Position numbers and translations under genes: made by a program
The notes under the pieces: model-generated
Seen by the model: only the letters and a program-made list of their open reading frames with translations
Databases searched by the model: none
What the model was told of the DNA's origin: nothing
Assembly (NCBI GenBank): GCA_943370215.1
Contig: CALRQC020000031.1
Location: 1-64,000 of the forward strand
Source of the DNA: Niveispirillum sp943370215
GTDB lineage: Bacteria; Pseudomonadota; Alphaproteobacteria; Azospirillales; Azospirillaceae
Direction of reading: 5' to 3'
Length of the DNA: 64,000 bases
Part shown: piece by piece, positions 8,934 to 17,119 of the stretch
Layout: each line of letters starts with the position of its first letter
Position numbering within the stretch: position 1 is the stretch's first letter

Positions 8934-9974
8934 ATGTCGCGTAAGGTTGCGTTGATCACCGGTGTGACGGGGCAGGATGGCGCCTACCTGTCGGAACTGC
9001 TGCTGTCCAAGGGCTATATCGTCCATGGGGTGAAGCGGCGTTCCTCCTCGCTGAATACCGGCCGTATCGACCATCTCTATCAGGATATCCACGAGAAGGA
9101 TCTGCGGTTCCAACTGCATTACGGCGACCTGACGGACAGCACCAACCTGATCCGCATCGTGCAGGAAACCCAGCCTGACGAAATCTACAATTTGGCCGCG
9201 CAGAGCCATGTGCAGGTCAGCTTCGAGACGCCGGAATATACCGCCAACGCGGACGCCATCGGCACGCTGCGTTTGCTGGAAGCCATCCGGATCCTGAAGC
9301 TGGAGCAGAAGACCCGTTTCTATCAGGCTTCCACCTCCGAACTGTATGGCAAGGTGCAGGAGACGCCGCAGAAGGAGACCACCCCCTTCTATCCGCGCAG
9401 CCCCTATGCCGCCGCCAAGCTCTATGCCTATTGGATCACGGTGAATTACCGCGAGGCCTATGGCATCCATGCCAGCAACGGTATCCTGTTCAACCATGAA
9501 AGCCCGATCCGCGGCGAAACCTTCGTGACACGCAAGATCACCCGCGCGGTCGCCGCCATCCACCACGGCAAACAGGATTGCCTCTATCTGGGTAATCTGG
9601 ACAGCCTGCGCGACTGGGGCCATGCCCGCGATTACGTAGAGGGCATGTGGCGCATGTTGCAGCAGGATGTGGCTGACGATTACGTGCTGGCCACGGGTGA
9701 AATGCACACCGTGCGCGAGTTTGTGGAGAAGTCCTTCGCCCATATCGGTGTGAGCATCGTATGGTCGGGCACGGGCGTGGACGAAGTGGGCCGTTGTGGT
9801 GCCAGCGGCCGCGAACTGGTGAAGGTCGATCCCCGCTATTTCCGCCCCACGGAAGTGGATCTGCTGCTGGGTGACCCGTCCAAGGCAAAGGAGAAGCTGG
9901 GCTGGAAGCACACCACGCCGTTCGCCGAACTGGTGCGCGACATGATGGAATCCGACCTGAAGCTGATGGCCTGA
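8934..9974 (+). CDS. gmd: GDP-mannose 4,6-dehydratase
   Basis: A 346-residue extended SDR that converts GDP-D-mannose to GDP-4-keto-6-deoxy-D-mannose. The NADP-binding motif TGVTGQDG (9-16), the catalytic T134-x-E136 of STSELYG, and Y158/K162 of YAAAK are all present. The family's RRSSS and NAD-site residues are present too. The ATG at 8934 is preferred over an in-frame GTG at 8928 because GGAGAG (8923-8928) sits at the right distance. fcl follows 13 bp after the stop. Confidence 0.97.
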   Translation: MSRKVALITGVTGQDGAYLSELLLSKGYIVHGVKRRSSSLNTGRIDHLYQDIHEKDLRFQLHYGDLTDSTNLIRIVQETQPDEIYNLAAQSHVQVSFETPEYTANADAIGTLRLLEAIRILKLEQKTRFYQASTSELYGKVQETPQKETTPFYPRSPYAAAKLYAYWITVNYREAYGIHASNGILFNHESPIRGETFVTRKITRAVAAIHHGKQDCLYLGNLDSLRDWGHARDYVEGMWRMLQQDVADDYVLATGEMHTVREFVEKSFAHIGVSIVWSGTGVDEVGRCGASGRELVKVDPRYFRPTEVDLLLGDPSKAKEKLGWKHTTPFAELVRDMMESDLKLMA

Positions 9975-9987
9975 CGGAGCGCTGGCA

Positions 9988-10968
9988 ATGTCTGACGAAC
10001 TGCGCCCCTATGATCTGACTGGCAAGAAAGTTTGGGTTGCCGGTCATCGTGGCATGGTGGGCGGCGCCGTGGTGCGCCGCTTGGCCCGTGAGGGCTGTGA
10101 GGTGCTGACCGTCGGGCGCGACGTGGTGGACCTCACCCGTCAGGCGGCGGTGGAGGAATGGGTAGCTGCCCAGAAGCCCGACGCGGTGGTGGTGGCCGCC
10201 GCCAAGGTCGGTGGCATCCTGGCGAACAATTCTTATCCGGCGGATTTCCTCTACGATAATCTGGTGATCGAAACCAATATCGTGCAGGCCAGCTTCCGCA
10301 CCGGTGTTGAAAAGCTGCTGTTCCTCGGCTCTTCCTGCATTTATCCCAAGCTGGCATCCCAGCCGATGCGGGAAGACGCGCTGTTGACCGGCCCGCTGGA
10401 GCCGACCAACGAATGGTATGCCATTGCCAAGATCGCCGGCATCAAGCTTTGTCAGGCATTTCGCAAGCAGCATGGCTGTGACTATATCTCCGCCATGCCG
10501 ACCAACCTGTATGGTCCGGGTGATAATTTCCATCCCTCCGGCAGCCATGTGCTGCCTGCCCTGATGGCCCGCCTGCATGATGCGGCGCGCGAGGGCAAAG
10601 GCGAGGTGGTACTGTGGGGGACCGGCAAGCCGCTGCGTGAATTCCTCTATGTCGAAGATCTGGCCGATGCCCTGGTCTTCCTGTTGAAGAATTACAGCGG
10701 CTATGATCACGTGAATGTTGGCAGCGGACGGGAAGTCACCATCCGCACGCTGGCTGAACAGATTGCTGCCACAGTGGGTTATCGCGGTCGCTTCACCTAT
10801 GACACGAGCAAGCCTGATGGCACGCCGCGCAAGCTGATGGATAATTCCAAACTGGCAGGACTGGGCTGGACGGCCCAAACCAGTCTGGCGGACGGCTTGG
10901 CCCTCACCTATCGCTGGTTCCTGGAAGAAGCGGAAAAGGGTGGGCTGCGCGGTATCGGCGCGCATTGA
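9988..10968 (+). CDS. fcl: GDP-L-fucose synthase
   Basis: A 326-residue SDR that epimerises at C3 and C5, then reduces, the Gmd product to give GDP-L-fucose. Motifs: GHRGMVG (19-25) for NADP, GSSCIYP (114-120) with the catalytic Ser and the Cys used in epimerisation, Y144/K148 in NEWYAIAK, and NLYGPGDNFHP. It is co-directional with gmd and nearly abuts it, so the pair should supply GDP-fucose for surface polysaccharide. Confidence 0.96.
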   Translation: MSDELRPYDLTGKKVWVAGHRGMVGGAVVRRLAREGCEVLTVGRDVVDLTRQAAVEEWVAAQKPDAVVVAAAKVGGILANNSYPADFLYDNLVIETNIVQASFRTGVEKLLFLGSSCIYPKLASQPMREDALLTGPLEPTNEWYAIAKIAGIKLCQAFRKQHGCDYISAMPTNLYGPGDNFHPSGSHVLPALMARLHDAAREGKGEVVLWGTGKPLREFLYVEDLADALVFLLKNYSGYDHVNVGSGREVTIRTLAEQIAATVGYRGRFTYDTSKPDGTPRKLMDNSKLAGLGWTAQTSLADGLALTYRWFLEEAEKGGLRGIGAH

Positions 10969-11049
10969 TCCCGGCCAGCGGGTAGGTTTTTCTTATGTAG
11001 GGCAGGGATGCTGACCTATCCCTGTATTCCATAAAAACAAGGAGGAACC

Positions 11050-11949
11050 ATGCCCGCTATCCGCATTGTGGAGGTTGGTCCGCGCGACGGGCTGCAGAAT
11101 GAAGCAACCATCGTTCCGCTGGCGGTGAAGATCGCCCTGGTGGATCGCTTGGCCCACACCGGCCTCACCCATGTGGAGGCGGGCGCCTTCGTCTCCCCCA
11201 AATGGGTGCCGCAGATGGCCGACAGCGCGGCGGTGCTGGCGGGCATATCGCGCGTTCCCGGCGTTTCCTATCCGGTGCTGGTGCCCAACCTGAAGGGGTT
11301 GGAAGCAGCCTTGGCAGCCGGGGTGGGGGAGATCGCCCTATTCGGCGCCGCCTCCGAAGGGTTCAGCCAGCGTAATATCAATTGCAGCATGGCCGAAAGC
11401 CTGGATCGTTTCCGCCCGGTGGTGGCGCAGGCGTTGGATGCCGGGCTGCGGGTGCGGGGTTACGTGTCCTGCGTGCTGGGCTGTCCCTATGATGGGGCGA
11501 TCGATCCGGCGCAGGTGGCCTTCATGGCGGCAGCCCTGGCGGAAATGGGCTGTTACGAGATCAGCCTGGGGGACACGATCGGTGTCGGCACCCCGGCCAA
11601 GGCCACCGCCATGTTACGGCGGGTGGTGCAGGATGTGCCGGTGGAGCGGCTGGCCCTGCATTTCCATGACACCTATGGTCAGGCCGTGGCCAATATCCTC
11701 GCCTGTCTGGATCAGGGCGTCACAGTCATGGACAGTGCTGTCGCGGGCCTGGGCGGCTGCCCCTATGCCAAGGGCGCTTCCGGCAATGTGGCGACGGAAG
11801 AATTGCTCTACCTGTTCGAGGGGCTGGGGCTTTCCACCGGCGTTGACCTGGATGAGGTAGCGAGAATCGGGGACTGGATCAGCCGGGAACTGGGCCGCCC
11901 CAATGGCAGCAAGGCCGGGCGGGCGCGGTTGGCCAAGCTGGCCGGGTAG
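11050..11949 (+). CDS. mvaB: Hydroxymethylglutaryl-CoA lyase
   Basis: A 299-residue DRE-TIM metallolyase that cleaves 3-hydroxy-3-methylglutaryl-CoA to acetyl-CoA and acetoacetate, the last step of leucine catabolism. The DRE-TIM signature VGPRDGLQNE lies at 9-18, YVSCVLGCPYDG in the middle, and the catalytic-cysteine loop GLGGCPYAKGASGNVATE near residue 240. An AAGGAGG ribosome site precedes the ATG. No other leucine-pathway gene is adjacent. A 7-bp hairpin lies upstream at 11003-11024. Confidence 0.95.
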   Translation: MPAIRIVEVGPRDGLQNEATIVPLAVKIALVDRLAHTGLTHVEAGAFVSPKWVPQMADSAAVLAGISRVPGVSYPVLVPNLKGLEAALAAGVGEIALFGAASEGFSQRNINCSMAESLDRFRPVVAQALDAGLRVRGYVSCVLGCPYDGAIDPAQVAFMAAALAEMGCYEISLGDTIGVGTPAKATAMLRRVVQDVPVERLALHFHDTYGQAVANILACLDQGVTVMDSAVAGLGGCPYAKGASGNVATEELLYLFEGLGLSTGVDLDEVARIGDWISRELGRPNGSKAGRARLAKLAG

Positions 11950-11996
11950 ACATAGGAAGGATGGGGGCGGGGTCGATCCCGCCCCCAAAAAACTGA

Positions 11997-12938
11997 TTAC
12001 AGATCTTCCAACTGGTCCTTGGTGATCCAGAATACCTCCCCGAAGGACAGTTCGGTTTCCAGCCACAGGAAATCGGCGTCGGGATAGGCCTCTTCCAGTG
12101 CAGCACGGCCGGTACCGACCTCCACCAGCAGACCACCGCCTTCGTTTAGATACTTCGGCGCTTCCTTCAGGATGCGATGGACAATATCCATCCCGTCATC
12201 ACCGCCGCCCACCAGGGCCATACGCGGTTCCGCCTGATATTCCTCGGGCAGGTTGGCCATGGCCTCGGCATCGACATAGGGCGGGTTGCTGATGATCAGG
12301 TCGTACTTCTTGCCCTTCAGCGGTTTGAACAGGTCACCCTGATACAGTTTTACCCGTTCTTCCAGCGCATGGTCAGCGACGTTGATCTTCGCCACCTCCA
12401 GCGCATCGGGCGACAGATCCACCGCATCGACCTTGGCTTCCGGGAAAATCTTGGCGGCCAGGATGGCCAGACAGCCGGAGCCGGTGCAGAGATCCAGCAC
12501 CCGCTCCACATCCATCACATCATCGACCAGCGTGAAATCCTGATCGCCGCCAAACATCTCCCCAAACAGCAATTCACCGATGAAGGAGCGCGGGACGATC
12601 ACGCGTTCATCGACATAGAAGGGCACAGACTGGATATAGGTGCGTTTGGTCAGATAGGCAGCGGGTTTCCGGGTGGTGACCCGCTCATGAATGATCGCCG
12701 CCAGCGCCTGGCGTTCCGCCGGCAGCAGGCGGGCCTCCAGATAAGGTTCCAACTGGTCCACCGGCAGCTTCAGCGTTTCCAGGACCATGAAAACGGCTTC
12801 GTCATAGGCGGTGAAGGCGCCATGGCCGTGCACCAGCCCTGCCCGGTTGAACCGGCTGACGGCATAGCGGATGAAATCGCGCACGCTGATCAATTCCGCC
12901 GCCACACTGTCAATGGCGGGCAGGTTCAGGTCGCTCAT
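11997..12938 (-). CDS. prmB: Ribosomal protein L3 N5-glutamine methyltransferase
   Basis: A 313-residue class I SAM-dependent methyltransferase of the HemK/PrmA family. The SAM site reads VLDLCTGSGCLAILAA and the glutamine-binding motif is ISNPPYVDAE (NPPY). The N-terminal helical domain and VDERVIVPRSFIGELL fit PrmB rather than PrmC. It methylates a glutamine of L3 during 50S assembly. The ATG at 12938 has GGAG 8 nt upstream; a TTG at 12944 is the alternative. It lies 57 bp downstream of the agmatine deiminase gene on the same strand and is probably co-transcribed with it. Confidence 0.93.
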   Translation of the reverse strand: MSDLNLPAIDSVAAELISVRDFIRYAVSRFNRAGLVHGHGAFTAYDEAVFMVLETLKLPVDQLEPYLEARLLPAERQALAAIIHERVTTRKPAAYLTKRTYIQSVPFYVDERVIVPRSFIGELLFGEMFGGDQDFTLVDDVMDVERVLDLCTGSGCLAILAAKIFPEAKVDAVDLSPDALEVAKINVADHALEERVKLYQGDLFKPLKGKKYDLIISNPPYVDAEAMANLPEEYQAEPRMALVGGGDDGMDIVHRILKEAPKYLNEGGGLLVEVGTGRAALEEAYPDADFLWLETELSFGEVFWITKDQLEDL

Positions 12939-12995
12939 GAACAAGGCTCCAGGGCTGGTTGGGTAAAAGTTGGGTTGGACGCGTGATACGAAAGA

Positions 12996-14009
12996 TCAGC
13001 CGGCTGGCTGCTGTTGGGTAATGCAGTGGATGCCACCGCCACCGCGCACAATGTCAAGGGCTGGCACCGGCACGACCTTGCGGTCGGGGAACAGCCGGCG
13101 GAAGGTGCGCAGCGCTTCCTCATCCATCGGGTCTTCGAAGAAGGGCATCACAATGCCGCCATTGGCCATGTAGAAATTGGTATAGGAGAGGGTAAGGCGT
13201 ACCCCATTCTGCTCCCGCCGGGCGGGGGTGCGCAAGGTGACGATTTCCAGTTCCCGACCTGCCGCATCGCGCGCAGCAGAGAGGCGGGCCAGATTATCCT
13301 GGAAAACCGGATAGTTGGGATCGGACGTGTCGTCCGTCACCATGGTCAGCACCACGCCCGGCTTCACGAAACAGGCGATCTCGTCAATATGACCGTCGGT
13401 TTCATCCTGCTCATAGCCACGGGCCAGCCAGATGAACTGTTTCACCCCCAGATGGTCACGCAGATGCGCCTCAATCTCCTGACGGGAGAGGTGGGGATTG
13501 CGGTTGGGGTTCAGCAGGCACTCCTCCGTGGTCAACAGGGTGCCTTCGCCATCGACATGGAAGGAACCGCCCTCCATCACCAGTGGTGCGCCGTAACGCT
13601 TCAGGCCCTGTTGTTCCAGAATCAGGCGCCCCACTTCCGTGTCGGGTTGGAAATCATCGTAGTTGCGGCCCCAGGCGTTGAACCCCCAATGCACGCCGGC
13701 AACATCGCCCTTGCCATTGATGACGAAGCTGGGGCCATTGTCGCGTACCCAACTGTCACTGGTGGGCATCGGCAGTACATTCACGCCTTTACCACACGCA
13801 AGGCTGACTTCCGCCAGCGTGCCATCGGGGCAAAGCATCGTCACCGGTTCGAACTGGGCGATGGCCTGGGCCACGGCGGCATAGGCGGCGCGGGCAGCGT
13901 CCAGGCCGTTGGGAAAGGTCTCCGCCCGGACGGGCCAGGCCATCCAGCAGCGTACATGCGGGGCCCATTCGGCCGGCATGTGGAATCCATCTGCGACAGG
14001 GGTGGTCAT
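12996..14009 (-). CDS. aguA: Agmatine deiminase
   Basis: A 337-residue member of the guanidine-modifying (pentein) superfamily that hydrolyses agmatine to N-carbamoylputrescine and ammonia. It shows the family's WP..AETFPNG start, the substrate motif SDSWVRDNGPSF, EGGSFHVDGEG, the catalytic His region DETDGHIDE, and the nucleophilic Cys in GGGGIHCITQQQP near the C-terminus. Length is normal. Upstream on the same strand are a terminator at 14051-14080 and a short open frame that may form a leader. The PuuA-like glutamine synthetase further upstream also belongs to polyamine use. No N-carbamoylputrescine amidase is in the window. Confidence 0.95.
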   Translation of the reverse strand: MTTPVADGFHMPAEWAPHVRCWMAWPVRAETFPNGLDAARAAYAAVAQAIAQFEPVTMLCPDGTLAEVSLACGKGVNVLPMPTSDSWVRDNGPSFVINGKGDVAGVHWGFNAWGRNYDDFQPDTEVGRLILEQQGLKRYGAPLVMEGGSFHVDGEGTLLTTEECLLNPNRNPHLSRQEIEAHLRDHLGVKQFIWLARGYEQDETDGHIDEIACFVKPGVVLTMVTDDTSDPNYPVFQDNLARLSAARDAAGRELEIVTLRTPARREQNGVRLTLSYTNFYMANGGIVMPFFEDPMDEEALRTFRRLFPDRKVVPVPALDIVRGGGGIHCITQQQPAG

Positions 14010-14050
14010 GGCCTGGGCATCCTCACGGCTGTTGTCTTGGGCAAAATAAA

Positions 14051-14080
14051 ACGCCCCGGCGAAGGTAATCGCCGGGGCGT
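14051..14080 (-). terminator. Rho-independent terminator upstream of aguA
   Basis: A perfect 12-bp stem, ACGCCCCGGCGA (14051-14062) against TCGCCGGGGCGT (14069-14080), with a 6-nt loop. Read on the minus strand it is followed by TTTTATTTT, so it stops transcripts coming from the glutamine synthetase side. It ends only 41 nt before the aguA start. It may therefore be a simple terminator or an attenuator. Confidence 0.8.
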
Positions 14081-14181
14081 GTTTCTGACAACCATGCCGA
14101 AACCTTAAAAACGGATTTCGGCGTATCTGATTGGCTGAGACTGAAAAATGGGAACTGTTAAAAGAAGCAGGCCCTGTCGCC

Positions 14182-14277
14182 TCAATCGCGGCGATCGGCC
14201 GGGGTCTTCACAACGTGAGCGGCGAACGGAGAAAAAGCACCGAGCCGTAGCATAGGAAGGAAAAAGAAGTACCGCAT
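14182..14277 (-). CDS. Possible 31-residue leader peptide upstream of aguA
   Basis: An ATG at 14277 opens a 31-codon frame ending in TGA at 14182. It begins MRYFFFLPMLRLGAFSPF and ends TPADRRD. GGGGAT lies about 8 nt before the ATG. Downstream on the same strand come a hairpin with arms GCCGAAA/TTTCGGC (14096-14122) and the strong terminator at 14051-14080, then aguA. This resembles an attenuator layout: short peptide with a run of Phe codons, alternative stem, terminator, structural gene. The peptide could also be chance, because the run comes from a pyrimidine-rich stretch. No function is assigned. Confidence 0.3.
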   Translation of the reverse strand: MRYFFFLPMLRLGAFSPFAAHVVKTPADRRD

Positions 14278-14403
14278 GATGGATCCCCATCGCTGTTGAC
14301 GATGATGGAAATATAATTGCTTTTTGCCGATTCTGCCAGCGGGGGGGACCGCCGTGGCAAGGCTGCGCGCCGCGCATGGCTTTTGTCATGAAATGGTAAC
14401 AGG

Positions 14404-14427
14404 GGGGCGGCCTATGCCGGCCGCCCC
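14404..14427 (-). terminator. Hairpin after the glutamine synthetase gene
   Basis: GGGGCGGCC (14404-14412) pairs with GGCCGCCCC (14419-14427) around a 6-nt loop, 7 bp after the stop of the minus-strand gene. There is no T-run on the minus strand (CCCTGTTACC follows), so termination is probable rather than certain. Confidence 0.5.
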
Positions 14428-14433
14428 TTGACG

Positions 14434-15777
14434 TCACACATTCAGCAGCAGGTTTTCCCGTTCCCAGGAACTGATCACCCGCTGATAGGCATCATATTCT
14501 GCCTGTTTCACATAGCCGACGGCCGCCACGAACCGTTCACCCAGCACTTCCTTCAACGGCTTGCAGGCGTGGAACTTGGTAAGCGCATCGGCCTGATGGC
14601 GGGGCAGGGAGAAGGCCAGCCGGTGAGCCGATCCCTTCACCGGATCGCTTGGTTCCAACCCCTGCGAAATCCCCAGATAGCCGCAGGCCAGTGAGGCTGC
14701 CAGTGCCAGATACGGATTGGCATCCGCACCAGCCACCCTGTTTTCCACCCGTCGCGCTTCCGGCGGGCTGACGGGCACGCGGAAGCCGGTGGTGCGGTTA
14801 TCGCGGCCCCAATGCACATTGATGGGCGCGTCCGATCCCTGCACCAAACGGCGATAGGAATTCACGTTCGGCGCCAGCAGCGGCATGGCATAGGGCAGAT
14901 ATTTCTGCAGCCCGGCGATGAAGCTCATGAACAGGGGGGTATCGTCCCCCTCGGGCGTGGAGAACAGGTTCTGCCCCGTGGCGATGTCCACCAGCGACTG
15001 GTGAACATGCATGGCGCTGCCCGGCTCGTTCTGCATCGGCTTGGCCATGAAGGTGGCATAGACCTGATGCCGGATCGCCGCTTCGCGCACAGTGCGCTTG
15101 AACAGGAAGACCTGATCGGCCAGTTCCAGCGCGTCGCCATGATTGAAATTGATCTCAATCTGGGCGGCACCGGCCTCGTGGCTCATCGTGTCCACGTCGA
15201 TTTCCTGCTTGGCGCAGAAATCGTAGACATCCTCGAAGATCGGATCGAACTCATTGACGGCGTCGATGCCATAGGCCTGACGCCCGCTTTCCTGCCGGCC
15301 TGACCGGCCGACGGGCGGCACCAGCGGATAATCCGGATCCTTATTGACGGCGACCAGGAAGAATTCCAGCTCCGGCGCCACGATGGGCCGCCAGCCCCGA
15401 TCTTCATACAGCTTCAGCACGCGCTTCAGCACCGAGCGGGGGGAAATGTCGACGCTGGAACCGTCGGCATAAAAACAATCGCAGATCACCTGCGCGGTGG
15501 GTTCATTGTACCAGGGAACCATTCGCACCGTCTGGGGATCGGGCGTCATATAGACATCCCAATTCTCCACCGACGTCACATCCTCGTCTTCCGGATATTC
15601 ACCGGTGACGGTTTGGATGAAGATCGATTCCGGTAGTCGCAGACCACGATCCCGCATGATGCGCAGGAACTTGTCGGCCGGCACGATCTTGCCACGGGCA
15701 ATGCCCGCCAGATCAGGCACCAGGCATTCAACCTCGGTGATATGCCGCGAACGGATGAATTCTTCTAATGTGCTCAT
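14434..15777 (-). CDS. Glutamine synthetase family protein, PuuA-like
   Basis: A 447-residue protein of the glutamine synthetase fold. It has an N-terminal beta-grasp (VECLVPDLAGIARGKIVPADKF), then the catalytic domain with APELEFFLV, SHEAGAAQIEINF, GSAMHVHQSL, NRTTGFRVP and the metal-ligand glutamates. The N-terminal sequence is typical of gamma-glutamylputrescine synthetase-type enzymes, which join glutamate to an amine such as putrescine using ATP. Agmatine deiminase nearby makes that substrate class likely. The ATG at 15777 starts the conserved domain with a weak GTGAG before it; an upstream in-frame TTG at 15876 adds residues unlike the family. It is not the central GlnA. Confidence 0.85.
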   Translation of the reverse strand: MSTLEEFIRSRHITEVECLVPDLAGIARGKIVPADKFLRIMRDRGLRLPESIFIQTVTGEYPEDEDVTSVENWDVYMTPDPQTVRMVPWYNEPTAQVICDCFYADGSSVDISPRSVLKRVLKLYEDRGWRPIVAPELEFFLVAVNKDPDYPLVPPVGRSGRQESGRQAYGIDAVNEFDPIFEDVYDFCAKQEIDVDTMSHEAGAAQIEINFNHGDALELADQVFLFKRTVREAAIRHQVYATFMAKPMQNEPGSAMHVHQSLVDIATGQNLFSTPEGDDTPLFMSFIAGLQKYLPYAMPLLAPNVNSYRRLVQGSDAPINVHWGRDNRTTGFRVPVSPPEARRVENRVAGADANPYLALAASLACGYLGISQGLEPSDPVKGSAHRLAFSLPRHQADALTKFHACKPLKEVLGERFVAAVGYVKQAEYDAYQRVISSWERENLLLNV

Positions 15778-15929
15778 GCTCACGCCGCGGGTGGCGGCCC
15801 AGCGAAGGCGATCATGGATGAAGATGACCGGATCCGGGGAATGGTACGACGCCCGCAGCCCTCCGCGTTGTTGCAACCATGCCAGTATAGGCAGATGAAG
15901 CGGGGGGCCGGCAAGCGGGGAAAAACGAC

Positions 15930-16691
15930 TCAGTAAAAGCTGATATCCCTTGCCAGCGGGCTGAACCTCATGCCGGCATCAACATAGAGCGTCTGGCCCG
16001 TCACGGCCGGGCTGCGCAGCAGATAAAGGGCTGCTTCGGTGATATCCCCTGCTTCCGGCCCGCGGCCCAGCGGGGTGCGGTGATGCAGGCGCTGGAAATC
16101 CGCTTCATCCTGTCCGGGGGCGGGCAGGGTATAGCCGGGTGCGATGGCATTGACCCGCAGCCGGGGGGCGGTGGAACGAGCCAGCATCTCCCCCAACCCC
16201 ATCAACGCATATTTCGCCATGCTATAACTCAGATGATCGCCATGCGGGGCGGCCAGCTTCTGGTCGAGGATATTGATTACCGTGCCGGTCACTCCTTCCG
16301 GCAATTGAGACAGCAACTGGCGGCAGAGTAGGGCGGGGGCGACGGCGATGGGCAGATAATGCGCCAGCATCCGTTCTGCCGTGATCGTCTCGATATCGTC
16401 CCAATCAAAGGGGGCGGCACTGTTGATCAGACCCGTAATGGGCTGGCCGATGGCGATGGCAGCGCGTTCCACCATGCCTTCCACCGCCGCGGGGTGGGCC
16501 AGATCGGCGGTGATGGCGGCGGCCTTGGCTCCGGCCTGGCGGATGCTGGCCAATATCTCTGCCGCCGCATCCGCCCCAGCCGCATCCCGGTGATGGATGA
16601 CGATGTTGAACCCGGCCTGACCACAGGCCAGTGCCAGGGCGGCGCCCAGCCGGCGGGCACCGCCAGTGATCAGCAGTGTCTGCTCCGTCAT
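15930..16691 (-). CDS. SDR-family oxidoreductase, FolM-like candidate
   Basis: A 253-residue classical short-chain dehydrogenase. It has the NAD(P) motif TGGARRLGAALA near the N-terminus, NSAAPF in place of the usual NNAG, YSMAK for the catalytic Tyr and Lys, and the terminal AITGQTLYVDAG-like stretch (AVTGQTLYVDAGMRF). The TGGARRLG start is typical of the pteridine reductase / dihydromonapterin reductase (FolM, PTR1) branch. Its ATG overlaps the stop of the FolB-like gene (ATGA), so the two are translationally coupled. Reduction of a dihydropterin is the most likely role; this is inference from motif plus partner. Confidence 0.8.
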   Translation of the reverse strand: MTEQTLLITGGARRLGAALALACGQAGFNIVIHHRDAAGADAAAEILASIRQAGAKAAAITADLAHPAAVEGMVERAAIAIGQPITGLINSAAPFDWDDIETITAERMLAHYLPIAVAPALLCRQLLSQLPEGVTGTVINILDQKLAAPHGDHLSYSMAKYALMGLGEMLARSTAPRLRVNAIAPGYTLPAPGQDEADFQRLHHRTPLGRGPEAGDITEAALYLLRSPAVTGQTLYVDAGMRFSPLARDISFY

Positions 16692-17035
16692 GTGCCTTGC
16701 CGCCATTCCCGTTCCAGTTCCATCCCACCGGCTTGCATCCACAGATGTTGGGCCGTGATCCGTTTATCAAATCCCATCACATAGGCCAGTACCGCATCGG
16801 CGACAGCGGCCGGATCGGCAAAGGGCCCCTGGCCTGGCAGTACCTGCAGGATATGACGCACAATCCGGCTATAATCGATGGTGATATGCAGGTCATCCGT
16901 ATCCCCCAGAAAAGGTCCGGCAATATTGGTTTCCAGCGTCAGGCTGAAAAGGCAGGGCGTTGCCGCCGGGGGCACCCCCAGCGGCAAGTCAACGGCCACC
17001 TGCTTGATGAGAATACGAAGATTTTGACCATTCAT
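16688..17035 (-). CDS. FolB-like dihydroneopterin aldolase family protein
   Basis: A 115-residue tunnelling-fold protein. The family pattern VAVDLPLGVPPAA near residues 13-25 and the conserved DDLHITIDYSRIVRHIL (48-64) match FolB/FolX proteins, which cleave or epimerise 7,8-dihydroneopterin derivatives. The start at ATG 17035 gives the usual FolB length, but no good ribosome site is visible. It is the first gene of a two-gene unit with the SDR. It is divergent from an ABC transporter across an 84-bp gap holding a palindromic promoter. Pairing with a FolM-like SDR suggests a monapterin-type branch, separate from the main folate genes. Confidence 0.78.
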   Translation of the reverse strand: MNGQNLRILIKQVAVDLPLGVPPAATPCLFSLTLETNIAGPFLGDTDDLHITIDYSRIVRHILQVLPGQGPFADPAAVADAVLAYVMGFDKRITAQHLWMQAGGMELEREWRQGT

Positions 17036-17060
17036 GGAAACCGACAGGCGGCGGGGCCGC

Positions 17061-17088
17061 TCGACAATTGGCGCTGCAGCGCTACTAT
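17061..17088 (+). promoter_or_regulatory. Candidate promoter with palindromic operator
   Basis: TCGACA (17061-17066) and TACTAT (17083-17088) are separated by 16 bp. The spacer contains the perfect 12-bp palindrome GCGCTGCAGCGC (17071-17082). A regulator binding the spacer would control the ABC operon, and perhaps the divergent folB/SDR pair. No regulator gene is adjacent. Confidence 0.4.
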
Positions 17089-17119
17089 CAGGCCGCGACC
17101 GCCAGAGGAACAACAGAAG

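Noticed and set aside
14105..14437. 110-codon minus-strand frame after the glutamine synthetase gene
   Set aside because: It runs through the terminator-like hairpin, has no family features and a proline/arginine-rich composition. The shorter 31-codon frame in another phase looks more like a leader.
16676..17119. Long N-terminal extension of the NMT1-type binding protein
   Set aside because: The signal peptide begins at ATG 17120, and the extension lies wholly over the minus-strand folB-like gene.
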